A stretch of DNA of 64,000 bases from Symsagittifera roscoffensis (lineage: Eukaryota > Xenacoelomorpha > Acoela > Convolutidae), in NCBI RefSeq assembly GCF_963678635.1, contig NC_087070.1, positions 5,304,539 through 5,368,538 on the forward strand, in the 5' to 3' direction. A program made the position numbers and the translations under genes. Within the stretch, counting starts at the first letter, position 1; every line of letters starts with the position of its first letter. The notes beneath the pieces are model-generated. The model was not told the DNA's origin. It did not search any database and worked only from the letters and a program-made list of their open reading frames with translations. Below, piece after piece: positions 21,628 through 31,540 of this stretch.

Positions 21628-22092
21628 GGTAAGGCGACATGCAAGAGGGTGTCAGACTGAAGTATGTGTCGTGTGTGATATTTGTGTTTTGTTATGTTAT
21701 GTGTTATGTTATTAAGATCCTCGGTAAGAAGGATTTAGTGACCATAAATAACCGAATAACGATTTTAGGGATAGATCCAAAGTTTGGACTGTCCAATCTC
21801 AGGTCGAGTTCCAAAATTTTAGAGACCGATTGATTTTAATAAAATTTAGGATCAAAATCGTTTTATATGACTGTTTTAATCGTTTTATCTGACTCTGTAG
21901 AGACCGATTGATTTTAATAAATTTTAGGATCAAAATCGTTTTATCTGACTGTTTTAAATAAATTTCAACGAGAAGTTAAGGTGAAATGGACAAGTGTGAT
22001 ATTCGTGAACTCTTTTCTAGATCCTGATTGATTGTTTAATTACTTACTTGTGTCAAATCATTAAATCAAATCGAATAGAACCTGAAGAGAGA
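21628..22092 (+). repeat. Spacer with 78-bp tandem duplication
   Basis: A short open frame (21639-21833) shows no family. A 78-bp unit starting gagaccgattgatttt runs 21822-21899 and again from 21900 to about 21960. The interval separates the gag-pol-macro unit from the next long coding stretch. I looked for a polypurine tract or LTR and found none. Confidence 0.6.
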
Positions 22093-23114
22093 ATGGATAA
22101 CTTCAACTTGGATGAATTGATGGACCTGGCAGAGGCATATGTAGGACCGATGGCAGATGCGATCTGTCGTCTGATGGATCGAGACTTCTTGGGGCATGAC
22201 AACCGTGGGGACCGCCCCACGGAAGTCCTATTGATGGCAGCATATGTAGAGAGGGGAGTACTAGATCGCCCGAACATGAGAGTGATGAGGTGGAGAAACG
22301 GGGCTCTCTCAGGGAGTGACTTGGTGAACGAGCCTGGATTGGGAAGTTCTAGGACTTACCAACCAGTTGAGATGCCTTTGCCCTCCAAGCCCAAGCCTGG
22401 GCTGAGGAGAATGCATCAAGAGATAAACATCGAGGCTGCCTCGTCTAGTTCACCACTGAGAATAGCTGTGCCACCAAAGAGGGCGAGAGTAGAACAAGGG
22501 GTTCAAACGAACCAAACCATGCTAGATCTAGATGGGATGAAAGATGAGCTGGAAAGGACCAGAAAGGAGCTAGATGAAATGACTAAGACGATGCTCATTA
22601 CGGAGGACGACAGAGAAATGTGGAAGAGATTGTTTGAAGACTGCAAAAAAAAAAGCGGGGTGAAGAAATTGAACGCTTGAGGCGGGACTACAAGGAGCGA
22701 TCGGAGCGGGTGGCATTGACAACAGCCGTGGAAAAAGTGATACCTGCAGGGAGTATTCCTCGTGGGCATCCCCCGTTGGAGCTCTTGACGCCTCGAGAAG
22801 TGAGTCAAACGACAGAAACGCGACTCCCAATTGCAACTAGTCGAGTGAAAACCCCGGACCCGAGTGATACCTTATGTGGTCAGTCGTGGAGCAGACGATG
22901 AGGAAGATGATAGAGACAGCTGGACGACTAGTGGCCAACAGGAATGCGACAGGTTCCGGGGTGACTGCCCCTATGGAACGGTCGACGATACGGGCAGAGT
23001 ACAGCTCTCCCAAGACGTAATGACTAAAAGGGGAGTTGGCGATGCAACGCTACCAACAGGGAGCTCAAAAGTCCCAGGCAGGAAGATACGAAAGATGCCG
23101 GCGAAGAAAGTGTC
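22093..23114 (+). pseudogene. N-terminal part of a second long protein (helical, basic linker)
   Basis: The start ATG 22093 (MDNFNLDELMDLAEAYVG) follows an AT-rich spacer. About 60 mostly helical residues come first, then a Pro/Ser-rich linker with basic RVEQGVQTNQ and a predicted coiled coil (DELERTRKELDEMTKTM, about 22540-22590). A run of 10 A (22645-22654) causes a one-base shift, after which the protein continues as IERLRRDYKERSERVALTT. More frame changes occur near 22870 and TAA/TGA near 23020. It is Gag-like in general character, but I see no CCHC motif, so that is only a possibility. The style and base composition match the gypsy unit upstream. Confidence 0.5.
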
Positions 23115-23735
23115 ATGGCAATGAATGTACAAAAGAATAACCAGTTGAAGTATAACTTCACAGGAGTTACGGAGGCGGATCCCAAAGCTTGCTTCAATCG
23201 AGCGACCTAGAACCCGGCAGTAAACCTGCAGCAACCACCACTGGGGACATCACATCTGATACTGGGAGATAGCTTGGTCAGAGTGCTCTCAAACTTGAGG
23301 ACCTCCTGGATCACCACGGTGATGGCTTTCGGAGGCGCGACGATAGCCCAGTTATTTTGGATGGTGGAGTTGATGAACCCAGGGAGGATCCCTAAAGACG
23401 ATCCTAGTTGGGACAAATAATATCTCGAGAAGCTCAGATGAGGAAGAAGCACTATGTGAATCAATGATGGTGTGCTTGTTTACTACGCTCTGGCAAATTT
23501 TCAACTGCGCGGTACTGACCGTTTGCACTTACAAATGAGCACGAGGACATTGACTGCAGCAGGGAGAAGGTACAACGAAGGAGTAATCAGGTTGAGCAAC
23601 ATCCTAAGGAATCTTGCAAGTCGGAATGCCGGAAGGATGATCCTTATGGATATCGAAAATGAGCTTAGGGCTATGGATCAGGCCAGGCTGACTACTGACG
23701 ACATCCACTTTGATAGCATAGAAGGACAGGCTTGA
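23115..23735 (+). pseudogene. SGNH/GDSL-hydrolase-like domain
   Basis: SGNH hydrolases are Ser-dependent esterases, deacetylases or lipases. Three of their blocks are visible in order. Block I is LILGDSLVRVL, with the Ser codon at 23271-23273. A glycine block follows (MAFGGATIAQL). Block III is VGTNNIS (23407-23427). Block V is TDDIHFD, with Asp 23697 and His 23706. A hydrophobic strand (GRMILMDIENEL) precedes block V, as in the family. About 170 residues is a normal size. Breaks are TAG 23208-23210, a shift near 23405 and another near 23530. The active-site residues are all kept despite the breaks. Frame order and sense match the flanking segments, so it is a domain of the long protein. Confidence 0.65.
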
Positions 23736-24416
23736 TTTCCAAGAGCGATTGGATGAATTGCAAGTAGAACTCTTCGACAAGGGAGTGCTAAAGGAAGAGG
23801 AAGCATCCAAAGAACCGACAATTACTACCTTTGTGCCTCTTAACCCGGAAACACGCTTGGATGCGGTCCCTGCCGTGGCAATCTATAAGCCGCAAAGCTC
23901 CAGCGAACCCGGGCACAGAACGGATGTTCGAGTTCGATTGGGAGAAGCGCCCATGAGGAGGACCATTAATCCTAGACGAAGATTAGGGCCTATCAACTCG
24001 ACAGCGGAAACGACCAGCACCTCTAGATCGGATACGAGATCTGAGACAAGGAGCACCAGTCGAGAGAAGCGACGTCCAAACAGGAGCTCTCTAAAGTGGT
24101 CGAGGCACATACCTTCTCCATGGCACATATACAAGGATGACTGATGAAACTGAACCTTCAGACGGTGAGCTTTGCAGCGGATGCCAGGAGGATGCTGAAC
24201 GGAGCAAGGTTATCGGTCAGCTGATTATACTCGATAACAGGAGTGGACTGGTTGATACCGGCTGGCATAAACTTCAGCTCTACAACTGCTTTGAGGTTTG
24301 CCGACCTAGAGGGACTGCCCTCTAATAACAAAATGGGCCCAGTGAATGCAAGACCGTTACAAGACGTGAAACTGAATCACGATGCGTGGAATTGAGAAGA
24401 GAGACCTGGAAGATTT
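23736..24416 (+). pseudogene. Ser/Arg/Thr-rich linker of the second long protein
   Basis: Open at 23749-24144 (VELFDKGVLKEEEASKEPTI..., then NPRRRLGPINSTAETTSTSR), a disordered basic linker. From about 24141 a second frame carries globular-looking sequence (VSFAADARRMLNGARLSV; TALRFADLEGLPSNN), broken by TGA near 24220 and TGA near 24393. No known domain is recognised. Continuity with the flanking segments is inferred from strand, composition and the single-base nature of the breaks. Confidence 0.45.
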
Positions 24417-25320
24417 TTGATAACGAGGGCGCTGATTGGACAACATGTGAAGATATTCAGGCAGCTGAAAACACCCCCAGGTCATGTGAAAGAAAGAGTA
24501 TACCCGAAACAAGTGAATCAGGAAGGTGATGTCCAAATATACGGCGGGTTGAAAGCGATAAAGAAAGATGAGATTTTCTTTGCCGCGTACGATATGGAAG
24601 AAATGAGGAAAGCCAAGATTATGATAGTAGCGAATTCAGACTTCGTACACACTTCCAAGTCTCTGTTTTGGCCGGATGGTAAAATGTTTGCAGCGGTCGA
24701 TCTGGACCTAATGCAAACCGTGTCAATGGCGATTGGGGTACAAAGACAGACAGAGATGAACCCAATCACAATTGTGTTTGCTGGCATCAATGACCATTTA
24801 CACAGTACGGGTTTTCTGAGCAGACTCAGAGAGCCTACGACAGCCGAAGCCGCTGTATGGCCAGCGATAAAAGATATACTCGAGTCATTGGGTGAAGTAG
24901 TGGATACCCTGAAAGAAGGTTCCTTCACCAAAATGACACCGAGAGCCGTGTTCGCGCTATCTCCGGGTGTATGCACGTCTCCCGGATGGAGTAAAATTCA
25001 TGTATGCGATTGTGGCTTTGCTCTCAGAAGGGAAACACGATGTAATCATATCGGCCCCAAATTGCGAGATAGAGATGGAGAATCTGAGACCACTCAGGGC
25101 CGAACTACCGGCGGTCTGGTCGGATATCTCGAAAGCAATGAGCGGTCTGGTCGGATATCTCGAACCCAGTGATGATCAAGAAGATACATGCCTACCTTGT
25201 AAAGGAGGTGAACCTGGCCGAAAATGCCGAAGAGAAGGCAGCCGAGTTTGTAAACAAAGTTTGCCAATTTACCCTGGAAACTTTCTGGACTCAGAAGGTG
25301 AAGGGAGAAGAAGGCTTTGA
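24417..25320 (+). pseudogene. Second SGNH-like or related alpha/beta domain, key Ser not seen
   Basis: Open from the preceding frame through 25172, with a second frame covering 24967-25320. The strand-loop AKIMIVANSDFVHTSKSLF and then PITIVFAGINDHLHSTGF sit about as far apart as blocks I and III of an SGNH fold. FALSPG..., read across a frameshift near 24965, could be the next strand. The GDS of block I is replaced by NSD, so if homologous it may be a non-catalytic duplicate. A 33-base direct repeat (ggtctggtcggatatctcgaa type, about 25110-25165) marks a local duplication near the end. No other family comes to mind. Confidence 0.35.
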
Positions 25321-26238
25321 ACGGACTGATAGCAGGCTGGAAGGGCTGGGAGCCGGATGGACCGCGTCCTTCTTGGCAAAAGTCTACCCAAAACTCATTC
25401 GATACTTGATAAAAGAATTCCTCCAAGCAGTAGTGGAAGTATCAATCGTTGACGTTTGCCTTGCTCGTCACTAGCCTTGCTCGTGACGTTTGGAGATGAA
25501 AACTTCGTGAAAGGACCGGTAGTACTGCTCACTGAAGTAGTTCAGAACTTGCGGTTATATGGAATTCTAACATTGATTGCAATAACACATGGAAACTTGG
25601 GAGGTTTGATGAACCTGACACCTTACCCAGAGCAGATGAGAGAGAATGTGAGGAGATTCGATGTGAAGAAAGCCACGGATTTGTGGAATAAGAAAAGAGA
25701 TCTGTGACATACTCTTATCCAGTACCTCCTGCATCAGAATCGCTTTGGAACAGGAGAGGATGAGACGATTGAGAGGGAGGAAGACGTGAGACGACATGTC
25801 GGGGGCATGCCCCTGCTAATTGATCTAAGCTTAGCTATGAGGACCGATCCCTTAGCGTTGATCAGAGGAGCCACGGAGTTTGTGACAGTGATCTATGGAC
25901 CAGCAGTCACGTTTGCGTTCCCTTATGTTAAGCTGGAAGCGTACAGGAGGTCGGTGCTGCACCTGAACCTCATATCAGCAGTGGACGGGAGTGTGCTGAA
26001 CTGGTGTGAGCAGCATGTTTTGCAAGAACTCATGAGCGAAGAACTGTTGTTTGGAAAAATTGCAGAGCCAGAAATGACAGTCGTCAACTTTGACGATCAC
26101 TTCCGTGATCGTATGGGAGAAGTAGAGAGAGGGCATATTGAGGTATTTCCGAAGGTCTGGAATCTAAGGCACTACGACAAGACAAATTTTGAGATCACCA
26201 GGTTTCCAGGCAAACCACAAGGTAAGAGAAGAGACTGA
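25169..26238 (+). pseudogene. Unassigned segment of the second long protein (helical)
   Basis: Four overlapping open pieces (25169-25474, 25456-25707, 25708-25785 and 25786-26238) read as one mostly helical protein with hydrophobic blocks (LIRYLIKEFLQAVVEVSIV; MPLLIDLSLAMRTDPLALIR). A 13-base duplication 'ccttgctcgt.ac' near 25458-25485 explains one frameshift. Blocks such as DGSVLNWCEQHVLQELM look structured. I recognise no domain. Confidence 0.4.
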
Positions 26239-26959
26239 AGACTGGGGTGATTACGAGAAGCTGCCAGAGGAAATCCCTGAATTCCCTATGATAAGAAGAA
26301 TGTTGCTCGGAGCAGTCTCCGTAGTACAGACTCCTAGATTGAGAGCGTTTGAGACCAATGAAAGGAGGGTAGCGAAATTCTCGGAAACGATGGATCCGTG
26401 TTTTGTGGGTAGAAATGCCGCAGTGTTACAGTACACGCGATTTACTTACACGGATCAGGCGACGAGAAGGCGAATAAGTAATGCCGCAACTCCGAAGCCT
26501 GGAGCGTTTGACACGGAATGGGCAGAACTGAAGTTGGCGCCTATGAGGATGAGAGGCAGAGCCGAATTACCTGAGGCCTCCCTGATTTTGACCAATGTGA
26601 AACAGGAGTTAACAGTGGGAGGAACATTGCAGACGAGAACCATCCTGGCACCCTTCGGCTATGAGGAAATCAAAGTGGTCCATGGAGAAGAGGAAGATAA
26701 ATCTGCTGGCAGACTAATCATACCGAAATTTCCGGAAGGGGCCAAGATTGAAAGGCAAGGACCCTCAAGTTCGAGAGATACGTCAGGAGGAGATGATTGG
26801 CAGGGAGGAAGCCGTCGATCGGAAGAGCCTATGCAAGAGGATCCCGATAAAGCAGAGAAGGAAGACGATAAAGCAACGACAGGAGGAATATCCAGCTTGG
26901 ATTTCAGTTTTTTCACTTTGACGACTGAACCAGCAAACGCAGGTACTTGGACACTGTAG
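26189..26959 (+). pseudogene. Unassigned segment of the second long protein (globular then acidic)
   Basis: The frame is open for 256 codons. It starts acidic, then a globular-looking block runs about 26280-26660 (MIRRMLLGAVSVVQTPRLRA; MDPCFVGRNAAVLQYTRFTY). An acidic Ser/Asp-rich tail with SSRDTSGGDDWQGGSRRSEE follows. TAG ends it at 26957-26959, but matching style resumes a few codons later in the same frame. No family is recognised. Confidence 0.4.
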
Positions 26960-27658
26960 CCTCCGTCAGCTTTTGCAGAATTGAAACGGAATTTGCCGGA
27001 GATCAGCTCACCGGGCAATTTTAAAGATAAAGAATAAAGACTCCTCATGGAATCACCAAGGAGACGAAGGATAGAAGGCGCTGCCAGAGTACCCTTCTTG
27101 GGAACATTACTTGGCACAGACAGAATTTTAACGGATGTAGCAATGGTGCCGCCCAATCTCATGGCAGGAATAAAATCAACGGGTTATAAATCCAAACGGA
27201 GTGACCGCACTCTGACTGGAGCGACATTGAAAATGAAAATACTCAGCCAATGTGGGAAGAGTACCATGAAAGACTTTAAACCGTCTCCCATGAACCACGG
27301 AAAGGGAAGTGTCGTAGGACAACTGGTCCCAGTGGAATATAACCGACTGACACTGTCGGGGACAGTATCATTAAATGAACCCGCCGGTGGATACATGGAG
27401 ATGTTGGAGTACAGAAACTCGGCCAGAGGACACTTAATGGCTCTGGAAGACAAGAGTGCCATAGAAGGTTATCTGGAGACAATGATGCGAGGCACCACTT
27501 TCAAGCAGAAAGCATATGGGACTCCAGCATCGTCTGAGATGCAGGCAGAAACGATCGAGCAATTGGTGAGCCTTCCATGGAAAGCTGTAGTGTTACGGTA
27601 CTTTGAGGAAGAGATGAGGACTACACCGAGGATACACGCTCTGATAGCAGTACACTAA
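26960..27658 (+). pseudogene. Unassigned segment of the second long protein
   Basis: The stop at 26959 is followed in frame by PPSAFAELKRNLPEISSPG and a TAA near 27036. The frame 27047-27658 (203 codons) then carries a basic linker and a strand-rich block (GQLVPVEYNRLTLSGTVSLN; YMEMLEYRNSARGHL) and ends with a helical piece (SLPWKAVVLRYFEEEM). Function is unknown. The segment joins directly to the next one, with only the TAA at 27656-27658 between. Confidence 0.4.
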
Positions 27659-28399
27659 GTGAGGACTGAGTTAAAACTGAGGTTCGCCTGGTGCATGATC
27701 GGACTGACTCGCGAGGAATATGATTCAGAAGCAAGGAAGAGATCGAAAGAAGAAAAGGTCTTCCTGATGTCGAGCATGAGGGATCTGATAATCCAAGAGG
27801 GAATGGCAGTAGCGTGCGCGAAGCGGAGAGACGCTATCTGTTTCATCCGATTCATGATAGAGCAAATTTCAGTGCCAGCATTGAATACCTGTGTCAAGAT
27901 GCTGAGAGAAGGTGATGAACGAGCGAAAGCCTTACTCTTCCTAGCACTGCTGGATATGCATCAGAGCAAGCCAATGAGGGTGAACATGAAAGAACCCGAG
28001 GAGCTAGAACCCATGAGGAAAATAGACGAAATCAGGAGATTCTCGAACAAAGAACTGAGGCTCACTAAGGAATCTATGGGAGCACTGCCGAAGTCCAATG
28101 AATACAGTAGACCAATCAGAAAGAAGTCATACAGTTACGTGTACGGGGTCATAGGGATAGCGTACAACCCGTTTCTCAGTGAAGATATACGCGATTATTT
28201 CTTTGATTACGAGCAAGCAGTGTTGCTGGGGTTCTGGACGTCGAGAACTGCAACGATTAGAAGCGCTGCTAATCCGGAGACCAAGCTGGGTCTAGTCTTA
28301 GAAGAAAAGGTAGCTGCACCTTCCGTGCCAGAATCCGACAGACGAGTGGAGTTTGGATTGGGATTCTCAGATGAGTTACCGAGAACGAGCTTGATATAG
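27659..28399 (+). pseudogene. C-terminal helical segment of the second long protein
   Basis: 246 codons in one unbroken frame, directly after an in-frame TAA, ending in TAG at 28397-28399. The sequence is strongly helical and charged (TREEYDSEARKRSKEEKVFL; DERAKALLFLALLDMHQ), with a KKSYSYVYGVIGIAYNPFLS block near the end. It resembles a capsid-like or nucleic-acid-binding helical bundle only in a general way, and no family is recognised. A long clean frame in otherwise broken surroundings suggests recent decay of this stretch. Confidence 0.45.
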
Positions 28400-28410
28400 T
28401 GTGGGAACTA

Positions 28411-29499
28411 ATGAGACCATCGTGGTGTCCTAGTCCCAATGCTGATTCAATAATATTTGCAACACAAGATGTACAGATGGAACTAAATGCAGACTGTAAC
28501 CTGCGTGATCTTAATATCATATACAATGTGATGATGACAGCCTCTAACAACCGTGAAGATAAAGTGGATTTGCCTGGCTGGGGACCAGAAGACTGGGTTA
28601 AACATGGTAGCTGTCTGGCAGAAGTCTGTGGACTGAAAGGTCACGTTTGTGAAAGTCTAGATTGCGTGAAAACCCTGGAGAAACAACACAAACAGTTGAC
28701 AATATTGTTTGGGAACATTGTGATGAAAGCGAAGACTGAAACGGAATTGATCATAGATTGCCATGGAGGAACCGAGGTGAATCTAGTGACTGCACTAGGA
28801 TTCTACAGTATGTTTGGTTCTTTAGAGTCACTATTGAATCTAGAACAGAAACATGAGATGGTCAAGGCCATCAGTGTAGAAGTGTTCGCGGGAGTTTTGC
28901 ATACTGAGCAAAAGCACATAGGGAAATGGAGAGAAGCGATCGAGGCGGAAATGAACATCAAGCACAGTGAAACTTATCGCAGACCATCGGGAGCGCGATA
29001 TTTGGTAGNNNNNNNNNNNNNNNNNNNNNNNNNNNNNNNNNNNNNNNNNNNNNNNNNNNNNNNNNNNNNNNNNNNNNNNNNNNNNNNNNNNNNNNNNNNN
29101 NNNNNNNNNNNNNNNNNNNNNNNNNNNNNNNNNNNNNNNNNNNNNNNNNNNNNNNNNNNNNNNNNNNNNNNNNNNNNNNNNNNNNNNNNNNNNNNNNNNN
29201 NNNNNNNNAAAGGTGTAGTAGACACGTGTAATTACGGGAAGTCAAAAGGTTGTGATCTGATCGCTGATTGCGCAAATGAAGATACTGAAATGTCATATGC
29301 ATTCGTTAATTGGTGTGTGGAGAAAGACCAGTATGACACTACAGCCGATGCCAGTGAATGTGCAGAATTTGTTATTGGTGATTGTTTCGAGCAAGCATGC
29401 AAAGAAGTTGGATTAGACTGTAATATCGGCCAACTGAACCCAATTTCTCGGAATTGTATCGTAATGATATTAATGTGCTTCAAAAATATGATAACTTAA
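28411..29499 (+). CDS. Cys-rich unidentified ORF interrupted by the assembly gap
   Basis: The first ATG is at 28411. The frame overlaps no stop up to the gap (29009) and, by chance or truly, is open on the other side (29209-29499). The left part has a Cys-rich patch (HGSCLAEVCGLKGHVCESLDC) and then helices. The right part has about nine Cys in 90 codons, and its TAA is at 29497-29499. I see no clear signal peptide or membrane anchor, so an envelope-like role is only a guess. Because the gap is a fixed 200 N, the two halves may not belong to one gene. The left half continues the strand and composition of the upstream element. Confidence 0.35.
   Translation: MRPSWCPSPNADSIIFATQDVQMELNADCNLRDLNIIYNVMMTASNNREDKVDLPGWGPEDWVKHGSCLAEVCGLKGHVCESLDCVKTLEKQHKQLTILFGNIVMKAKTETELIIDCHGGTEVNLVTALGFYSMFGSLESLLNLEQKHEMVKAISVEVFAGVLHTEQKHIGKWREAIEAEMNIKHSETYRRPSGARYLVXXXXXXXXXXXXXXXXXXXXXXXXXXXXXXXXXXXXXXXXXXXXXXXXXXXXXXXXXXXXXXXXXXXKGVVDTCNYGKSKGCDLIADCANEDTEMSYAFVNWCVEKDQYDTTADASECAEFVIGDCFEQACKEVGLDCNIGQLNPISRNCIVMILMCFKNMIT
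29009..29208. other. Assembly gap (200 N)
   Basis: An uninterrupted run of 200 N. The true distance and order of the flanks are unknown. Base composition changes to AT-rich soon after. Confidence 0.99.
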
Positions 29500-29906
29500 G
29501 CTTCGTAGAAAATTAGTACCCCCCAACCCCCCGTAACCCCCTCCCCTCCCGCCTAGCACGAGCATGATTTTTTGGAGTAAAAGACGGAGGAAAGACGGAG
29601 GAGTTTTACAATTTCCAATAAAAAAAATCAGAAAAAATTTTTAAATCCAATAGCAATTTTTAATGTTCAACTACGAAATTTAACTTAAGCAAAACTTGAA
29701 TTAACAAATATTTGCTCAGCTCATTGCTTGCTTCACTGAAATTATAACCGAAGATTTTGATTGAACTTTTTTAAAAAAATTTCTCGCGGAAAATTTTCCT
29801 TTCAGAGCCAGTTAAGACAAGAGTTTGGCCATTTTAGCATTTATTATGAGAATTTTTCTTTCATCGGAACTGTTCCATTTCCCCCTCATTTGGACTTCAC
29901 TTATAA
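29500..29906. other. AT-rich DNA, no gene seen
   Basis: C-rich patches (ccccccaacccccc, about 29519-29551) are followed by AT-rich sequence up to the target duplication of the first miniature element. No reading frame of family character was found. Confidence 0.6.
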
Positions 29907-29914
29907 GAAACTAA

Positions 29915-30134
29915 GGCTCTTTTCCAGTTCCCCCCCCTTTGTTAAATTACAAAAAGAGATGTTCAAAAATTATTCACACGGCAATTTTCATGTTAGAAAT
30001 GTTGTGAAAATTTGTTCAGCTGTTCACGCTGACACGTTTTAATGCAGTTTATAACATTAAAAATTATTTTAAAAAGACTTTCATGTAATGAATTTCAGAA
30101 AAAATGAAAGGGGGGGGGGAACTGGAAAAGAGCC
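29915..30134. mobile_element. hAT-type miniature element 1 (220 bp)
   Basis: Terminal inverted repeats GGCTCTTTTCCAGTT + C-run + TTT (left) and the complement at the right end match over about 26 bp, apart from C-run length (8 versus 10). A perfect 8-bp target duplication, GAAACTAA, flanks it at 29907-29914 and 30135-30142. Eight-base duplications are typical of hAT transposase. The element is non-coding. Confidence 0.9.
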
Positions 30135-30322
30135 GAAACTAATTTAGGCTCTTTTCTACTCCCCCAGATCCCCTCATTTGAGTTTCAGTTTTGAAAAACT
30201 AATTTTACGTTGTTAAAATGAAATGAAATTTTCCATGGTGATCAAACTAACTAATGAGAACATATTTGTCGTCAAACCTTATTTCGATGCATCACCTTTT
30301 CAGCCATGTTAACACGTAAGAC

Positions 30323-30949
30323 CAGGGGCGGATCTAGGATTTTCTCGAGAGGGGGACGGATTTTCAAAAAAAAATTTGGAAATTTTGACACAACTTTTTT
30401 TAGGTCGACCAAATTGATTTTTTGAGCTCTCCCAAAGCACTGTTTTGCGCCTATTTTAGCACAATTTTCTGGGCCGCAGGCAAACTTTTGAAAAAACATT
30501 CAAAAAAGGCATTTTTGGCACTTTTTGGAAAATTTTGACAATTGCGTTTTTTCGGCGCGCATTACCCCTCAAAATTAGTAAAAATTGGCGACAAAGGCGC
30601 CTTTAGAAACATTTTAGGTTCAGTCGGCCAAAAGTGGATTTGGCTCTTTTCCAGTTTCCCCCCCCCCCCCCCCCTTTCAAATTCAGTTTTAAAAAGTCTA
30701 TTTAACGTTTTCATAATGCAATGAAATTTGGCGTGGTGAACAAATCGACATTTCTGAACAGATTTGTTCTTCATACCTTACAGCGTAACATCACGCATTT
30801 AGCCGTAATAACACATAAATCAAGCATAAAACTCGGTATTTTGAAAGGGGGGGGGGGGAACTGGATAAGAGCCGTGGATTTCTCAAAAAGTACCAAAAGG
30901 GGACCCTTTGGGTCAGCAGGGAGTCGAATCCCTGAAAAATCCGCCCCTG
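30323..30949. mobile_element. Non-autonomous hAT-type element (627 bp) with CAGGGGCGGAT termini
   Basis: The left end CAGGGGCGGATCTAGG and the right end ATCCGCCCCTG are inverted repeats of the widespread animal hAT type. A perfect 8-bp target duplication, CGTAAGAC, lies at 30315-30322 and 30950-30957. No transposase frame remains. It contains miniature element 2. Confidence 0.9.
30642..30873. mobile_element. hAT-type miniature element 2 (232 bp), nested
   Basis: Termini GGCTCTTTTCCAGTTT + C-run and its complement match element 1. A perfect 8-bp target duplication, GTGGATTT, lies at 30634-30641 and 30874-30881. It sits inside the 30323-30949 element and is therefore younger than it. Confidence 0.9.
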
Positions 30950-31040
30950 CGTAAGACAAGTTGCAAAAATGACAAAAATGAAATCCTGGGGAAAAAGGAA
31001 AAAAGCCCTAGTAGTATATGTGGGATTCAAATCGGGTGGA

Positions 31041-31540
31041 GCTGCTTACCTCCATGTATTAACATGGGCTATAGAGTATCCGGTCAGCAGCCTATGTATT
31101 AACATAGGTAATACACTTCTTATTGTAATAAGATAAGGAATAGAAATTGTAAGGTTTCATGGTTTGAGTGATGGTAAGAAATGGTAAGATAAACGTTTTT
31201 TTTTTGGATTTTGTGTAGAAATGCTTTTTTTGCACAAATTTTGGCGCGCGTTACCTAATTAGCAAATATCCTTGCTGTATTACGTGGGAATAGATTTTTC
31301 AATGATTAAAAATTGCTTATAAGTTTCATAGTTTCATATGGTGAGATGATCATTTTCGAGAAAAAAATTTTGGGGCCCGATTTACCGATACAGCAATACT
31401 AAAAACTCCAAATGTGAATGTTTAAGCTCCTATATTTTAAGATGTGATAGTTTTCTTGATGGTTAGTTTCAGATGGTAAGTTTTAGAAAAAAATCAATTT
31501 TTTTGTTGTCATGTTTTCATATTTGTTTATTAAAACAAAA
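31041..31540. repeat. Third copy of the GCTGACC palindromic repeat family
   Basis: The block 'atgtattaacatgggctatagagtatccggtcagca' (in pieces, 31053-31090) matches 3981-4020 and 12545-12584. The downstream 'tggtaagg' and 'ggcccgattt.gccgata' motifs follow in the same order as in the gypsy-flanking copies. It is a dispersed repeat, not part of the gypsy element. No coding capacity. Confidence 0.6.

Larger units (their letters stand above)
30147..31007. mobile_element. Probable third, degenerate copy of the GGCTCTTTTCC miniature element, split by the nested hAT element
   Basis: The left end, GGCTCTTTTCTACTCCCCC (30147), resembles the family terminus. The internal 'ttgaaaaactaattttacgtt' resembles element 2. 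A matching right end (CCCCAGG...-like, ending AAAAAAGCC at 31007) lies beyond the nested 30323-30949 element. Flanking octamers share only CTA.T-type similarity, so the target duplication has decayed or the reading is wrong. Confidence 0.45.

Noticed and set aside
21628..22092. 3' LTR of the plus-strand gypsy element
   Set aside because: There is a 78-bp tandem repeat but no TG...CA repeat shared with sequence upstream of gag, and no polypurine tract.
28411..29499. Envelope glycoprotein reading of the Cys-rich ORF
   Set aside because: No signal peptide, cleavage site or membrane anchor seen, and the gap prevents a continuous reading.
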